Assembly (NCBI GenBank): GCA_964549635.1
Contig: CAZJVJ010000004.1
Location: forward strand, 81,005 to 145,004
Source of the DNA: VGNY01 sp964549635
GTDB taxonomy: Bacteria; Chloroflexota; Dehalococcoidia; GIF9; UBA5629
Length of the DNA stretch: 64,000 nucleotides
Reading direction: 5' to 3'
Of this stretch, positions 61,306 through 64,000 are shown in pieces. A model generated the notes under the pieces. It was not told the origin of the DNA. It saw only the letters and a program-made list of their open reading frames with translations, and ran no database searches. Within the stretch, counting starts at the first letter, position 1, and each line of letters begins with the position of its first letter. The position numbers and the translations under genes were made by a program.

Positions 61306-62418
61306 ATGCCGAGTTATGAAGATTTAGAGGCTAAGGTAATTGAGACCGGCACGTGCACTGTATGCGGGGCGTGCATACTGGCCTGCCCCAATTCCCATAT
61401 TAAATACACCGAGGGGAAGCCGAAACGACCTAAGAGGACGATGGACTGCGTGGGCTGCAGCACCTGCTACGATGCCTGCTACGTGCTCAGACATGGTCTC
61501 ATAGCTGATATAGAGGCCAGCCTTTTGGGCTGGGGTAAGAAGGAGAGCATCGGTATACACCGACGTGTCCTGGCGGCAAGGTCGAAACATTCTGACATAG
61601 GCAAAGCCTGTCAGGACGGCGGCATAGTGACCACATTGCTGCTCTATGCGCTGGACAACGGCATCATTGACGGTGCCCTTGTGGTGGGCAGGGATGCCTG
61701 GAAGCCCGTTGCCTGTGTGGCGAGGACCAGAGATGAGATTATACGGGCGGCGGGGACCAAATACGGTGTGGTGCCGGTGCTCAAGGAGCTGCGCTCTGCA
61801 GTTGTTGACCACGGTCTAAGCAAAATATGTGTTGTCGGTTCACCATGTCACATACAGTCCATCAGGTATCTCAAATACAAGAGTCTGCCTTTAGCCTCAT
61901 CGGTGAAGCTCACGGTGGGTCTGTTCTGTCGTGAAAATTACTATTACCACGGCATTGTGGAGAAGGTTAAGGCGCAGGGGCTGGACATCGGTCAGATAGA
62001 CAGGTTTAATGTGGCTGGTGAGTTCAATGTATATGCCGGAGGCAGGAAGCTTTCCCTGCCCATAACCGAAATCAAAAGCTGTGTGCCGAGGCACTGCGTA
62101 ATATGTGAGGACTTTGCCGCCGAGCTGGCTGACATATCGGTGGGCAGCGATGGCTCCCCAGAGGGGTGGTCGACCGTGGTTATCAGGACTGAGGAGGGGG
62201 AGAGGGTGTTCTGCGGGATGGAGAAAGCCGGGCTTATTGAGACCATGGAGATAGCGGAGATGGCTGACGTAATGGAGATGGCTGCAAGGAAGCGGGAGAA
62301 GGGCAGGCAGACGCAGGAGATATTGCGGCTGGTGGGGGAGGGTCTGGACAAGAAGGAGATTGCCTCAAGGCTGGGCATAACCGAGTCAAGGGTATCACAC
62401 AGGCTCGAAAGCATGTAG
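61306..62418 (+). CDS. FrhB-like iron-sulfur flavoprotein with C-terminal helix-turn-helix
   Basis: 370 residues. N terminus: two 4Fe-4S ferredoxin clusters, CTVCGACILACPN and CVGCSTCYDAC. Centre: the FrhB/FdhB domain of coenzyme F420 hydrogenase beta subunits (QDGGIVTTLLLYALDNGIIDGALVV; VVGSPCHIQSIRYLK; GLFCRENYYYHG). The last 50 residues are unusual: a predicted helix-turn-helix, EILRLVGEGLDKKEIASRLGI then TESRVSHRLES, of the LuxR/resolvase kind. FrhB proteins move electrons between ferredoxin, flavin and F420 or NAD. It may be a redox-linked regulator or an electron partner of AOR. TATAAT at 61265-61270 may be its own -10 box. Confidence 0.85.
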   Translation: MPSYEDLEAKVIETGTCTVCGACILACPNSHIKYTEGKPKRPKRTMDCVGCSTCYDACYVLRHGLIADIEASLLGWGKKESIGIHRRVLAARSKHSDIGKACQDGGIVTTLLLYALDNGIIDGALVVGRDAWKPVACVARTRDEIIRAAGTKYGVVPVLKELRSAVVDHGLSKICVVGSPCHIQSIRYLKYKSLPLASSVKLTVGLFCRENYYYHGIVEKVKAQGLDIGQIDRFNVAGEFNVYAGGRKLSLPITEIKSCVPRHCVICEDFAAELADISVGSDGSPEGWSTVVIRTEEGERVFCGMEKAGLIETMEIAEMADVMEMAARKREKGRQTQEILRLVGEGLDKKEIASRLGITESRVSHRLESM

Positions 62419-62441
62419 TCCGGGCGCTGCAGTGCGAGGCT
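62411..62441. repeat. Right arm of the inverted repeat, overlapping the FrhB-like stop codon
   Basis: Reverse-complement partner of 61217-61247. It supplies the last codons and stop of the FrhB-like gene. The pair brackets the gene almost exactly. Confidence 0.45.
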
Positions 62442-62643
62442 GAAGTTCCGATCGTGCGGAGGTTTTTTCTCGACTGCAAAGTGTCGCGTTCCTTCGTGGG
62501 GGCTGCTAACTGCGGCTATGACTAATTTCCCATCCGGCAGGCATACGAACTGGCTACCTTTCGCCGTTGACACCTTGACATATAGGGCATACTATGTTAA
62601 CAGTACCACGCCAAAATAGGTAGAGAAAGGAGGTTGAACTACA

Positions 62644-62994
62644 ATGTTAAAGGTACTGAAAGCGATGCGCAGTGAGAAGGGCTTCACGCTCATCGAGCTC
62701 CTGGTGGTCATCGGCATACTGGCAGCGTTGGCCGGTGTGGTCACCCTGGGGGTCACCCAGTTTATAGGCCGTGGCGCAGATGAGGCGAATTGCGTTGATC
62801 TGCATAATGTCCAAACGGCGGCGGCCGCTTGCTTGGTGGAGCAGGCCCGGGGACAGAACGTAAGTTGCGATACGGTAGATAACCTGAAATCTGGTGGGTT
62901 CTTGCTCACAGGACCCAGGTGTACGTATACTATCGCAACAAACGGAGTAGTTACGCAAACCAGTTGCCCTAGTGGGGATCTATGCGGTGAGTAG
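62644..62994 (+). CDS. Type IV pilin / pseudopilin
   Basis: 116 residues. A 13-residue leader ending in KG precedes FTLIELLVVIGILAALAG, with Glu at +5, the class III signal cut by prepilin peptidase. After the hydrophobic helix comes a short globular part with a disulfide-type Cys pattern (NCVDLHNVQ, AAACLVE, VSCDTV, RCTYTI, SCPSGDLCGE). AAAGGAGG lies 10 nt before the ATG. The processing peptidase gene is at 38221; no pilus assembly genes are nearby. Confidence 0.93.
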   Translation: MLKVLKAMRSEKGFTLIELLVVIGILAALAGVVTLGVTQFIGRGADEANCVDLHNVQTAAAACLVEQARGQNVSCDTVDNLKSGGFLLTGPRCTYTIATNGVVTQTSCPSGDLCGE

Positions 62995-63059
62995 CAGGGT
63001 GCAGGCCAGTAAAAGTGGCAGGCTGCTTGATTTGACGGTCTCTTAGCTGGACGGTGGTA

Positions 63060-63089
63060 GTGGGGCAGACATGAAAGGGTCTGCCCCAC
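63060..63089 (+). terminator. Hairpin after the pilin gene
   Basis: Perfect 11-bp stem GTGGGGCAGAC/GTCTGCCCCAC with an 8-nt loop, 65 bp after the pilin stop. No T-run follows, so it may be an RNA-stabilising or bidirectional structure rather than a classical terminator. Confidence 0.55.
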
Positions 63090-63320
63090 ATAGTTATCCC
63101 TTCACTGACGTTATTGCGCAGGTGTTAGCTCTGTCTCCCATCCGGGGTATGGCTGTAAGTCTGCTGGCCGGTGCCAAATCCCCTGGTGGCGGGCTTCAAC
63201 CTGGCCAGATTCGTTGGAGAGCCCACATACTCTGGCAACCCTGAAGGGTCGGGCTACACTCATATTCCTCACTATTCCGGCTACTGCCGGTTAAAACTTC
63301 CTCTGCCTCTCTCCGGTGTT

Positions 63321-63506
63321 AGAGATGTTCCCCTTCCTTCTCTCCCGGTGGCAGAAATACTCCTTTCCTTCCTTCTCTCTCCCCTGGTGGGAGAGAGTTA
63401 GAGTGAGGGGGATACAAAGCTCTCACCCTCACCTTCATCCTCTCCCATCAAGGGAGAGGAGAGTAGGAGAAGCGCCCATCAGGGGAGAGGAGAGGGAAAG
63501 GCTAGT
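63321..63506. repeat. REP-like repeat block, copy 1
   Basis: 186-bp unit rich in short hairpins on CTCTCCC/GGGAGAG arms, e.g. CTCTCTCCC-CTGGT-GGGAGAGAG and CTCTCCC-ATCAA-GGGAGAG. The same unit recurs at 63785 almost unchanged. Open frames across it are by-products of the repeat and are not annotated. The DNA between the two copies (63507-63784) has further degenerate copies of the same motifs and no gene. Confidence 0.85.
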
Positions 63507-63784
63507 TATTCCGTCGAGGGATAGGATGAATAGACGGCAGTTATTTCGTTGAGGGAGAGGAGAAAGAGAGGCTATTTCTTTCGTCGAGGCAGAGGATGAA
63601 TAAACGGCAGTTCGTTCCTACAGAGAGGAAAGAGATGGTAGTCCTCCCATGTGGGGAAGAAGAAAGTCCTCTGCTTACCTGGTGGCAGAGGGCACATGTT
63701 GACTGTCTCCCATGGTGGTAGAGATATTCCTTCCTTCTCTCCCCTGGTGGGAGAGAGCACTTCTTCATCCTATCTCCCGGTGGC

Positions 63785-64000
63785 AGAGATATTCCCTTCC
63801 TTCTCTCCCGGTGGCAGAAATATTCCTTTCCTTCCTTCTCTCTCCCCTGGTGGGAGAGAGTTAGAGTGAGGGGGATACAAAGCTCTCACCCTCACCTTCA
63901 TCCTCTCCCATCAAGGGAGAGGAGAGTAGGAGAAGCGCTCATCAGGGGAGAGGAGAGTAGGAGAAGCGCCCATCAGGGGAGAGGAGAGGGAAAGGCTAGT
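63785..64000. repeat. REP-like repeat block, copy 2, reaching the window end
   Basis: Near-identical to 63321-63506, differing by about two bases, one single-base deletion and a tandem duplication of a 31-bp subunit (beginning AGGAGAAGCGC and containing ATCAGGGGAGAGGAGAG). The array probably continues beyond 64000. Confidence 0.85.

Noticed and set aside
61992..62573. 193-codon minus-strand frame overlapping the end of the FrhB-like gene
   Set aside because: Mostly antisense to the FrhB-like gene; the part in the spacer looks protein-like at first (SQFVCLPDGKLVIAAV) but has no ribosome site or partner, so it was not kept.
63120..63300. tRNA or other structured RNA suspected from GC-rich inverted segments
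   Set aside because: No acceptor stem, anticodon arm and T-arm (GGTTCRANTCC) could be fitted together on either strand.
63171..63869. Several short open frames on both strands in the terminal repeat region
   Set aside because: They translate the CTCTCCC/GGGAGAG repeat itself and have no start signals or conserved sequence.
63321..64000. CRISPR array
   Set aside because: The repeats are not evenly spaced, have no unique spacers of constant length and no cas genes are nearby.

Overview
The window reads as a chromosomal segment of an anaerobic bacterium, most likely Chloroflexota, class Dehalococcoidia or a relative. The sequence evidence is a CIRCE-controlled hrcA-grpE-dnaK operon, a PyrR-attenuated pyr operon, many TTG/GTG starts with good Shine-Dalgarno sites, TTGACA-N17-TAATAT promoters, many short lipoproteins of the 'GCAKKAPP' style, and a set of oxygen-sensitive enzymes: a glycyl radical enzyme, an aldehyde:ferredoxin oxidoreductase, an FrhB-like protein and a PyrK iron-sulfur subunit. 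The taxonomic call is inference from gene content; no rRNA or tRNA gene was seen.

Layout. 1-1.8 kb: a decayed or mis-assembled restriction-modification pair and a small frameshifted gene. 2-9.9 kb, mostly minus: secA, prsA, nth (plus), a DUF4405 membrane protein (plus), a DrrAB-type ABC exporter and glyA. 9.9-10.5 kb: no clear gene. 10.5-16.1 kb, plus: two lipoproteins, then hrcA-grpE-dnaK. 16.2-18.6 kb: an alpha/beta hydrolase, two tiny membrane proteins and a DUF72 pseudogene. 18.6-22.9 kb, plus: a DksA/TraR-type zinc finger protein, lspA, rluD, a coiled-coil protein, an RDD protein and gltX. 23-28.4 kb: mutM, a methyltransferase, an alpha/alpha-toroid protein and two tandem family-4 glycosyltransferases. 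28.7-36.1 kb, minus: pyrR-pyrB-pyrC-carB-pyrK-yjbQ with a PyrR attenuator. 36.1-40.2 kb, minus: an epimerase, a hydrolase, prepilin peptidase and a MoaD/ThiF pair. 40.3-44.8 kb, minus: enoyl-CoA hydratase, an FadH-like reductase, an NPD-like flavoprotein and a MarR regulator.

45-62.4 kb, all plus, is the most interesting part. It holds a glycyl radical enzyme and its activase, a lone periplasmic binding lipoprotein, two paralogous lipoproteins, an enoyl-CoA hydratase, a large three-module flavoprotein (phytoene-desaturase-like oxidoreductase fused to an NADH:2Fe-2S reductase), two SCP2-type lipid-binding proteins, an iron alcohol dehydrogenase, an AOR, an acyl-CoA synthetase and an FrhB-like protein with a C-terminal helix-turn-helix. 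Between this block and the divergent marR lies a 28-bp palindrome just downstream of a good promoter. Read together, these genes look like a MarR-controlled anaerobic pathway that takes a hydrophobic alcohol or unsaturated compound through aldehyde and acid to an acyl-CoA. The substrate cannot be named from sequence.

The window ends with a type IV pilin gene and about 700 bp of REP-like inverted and direct repeats built on CTCTCCC/GGGAGAG arms.
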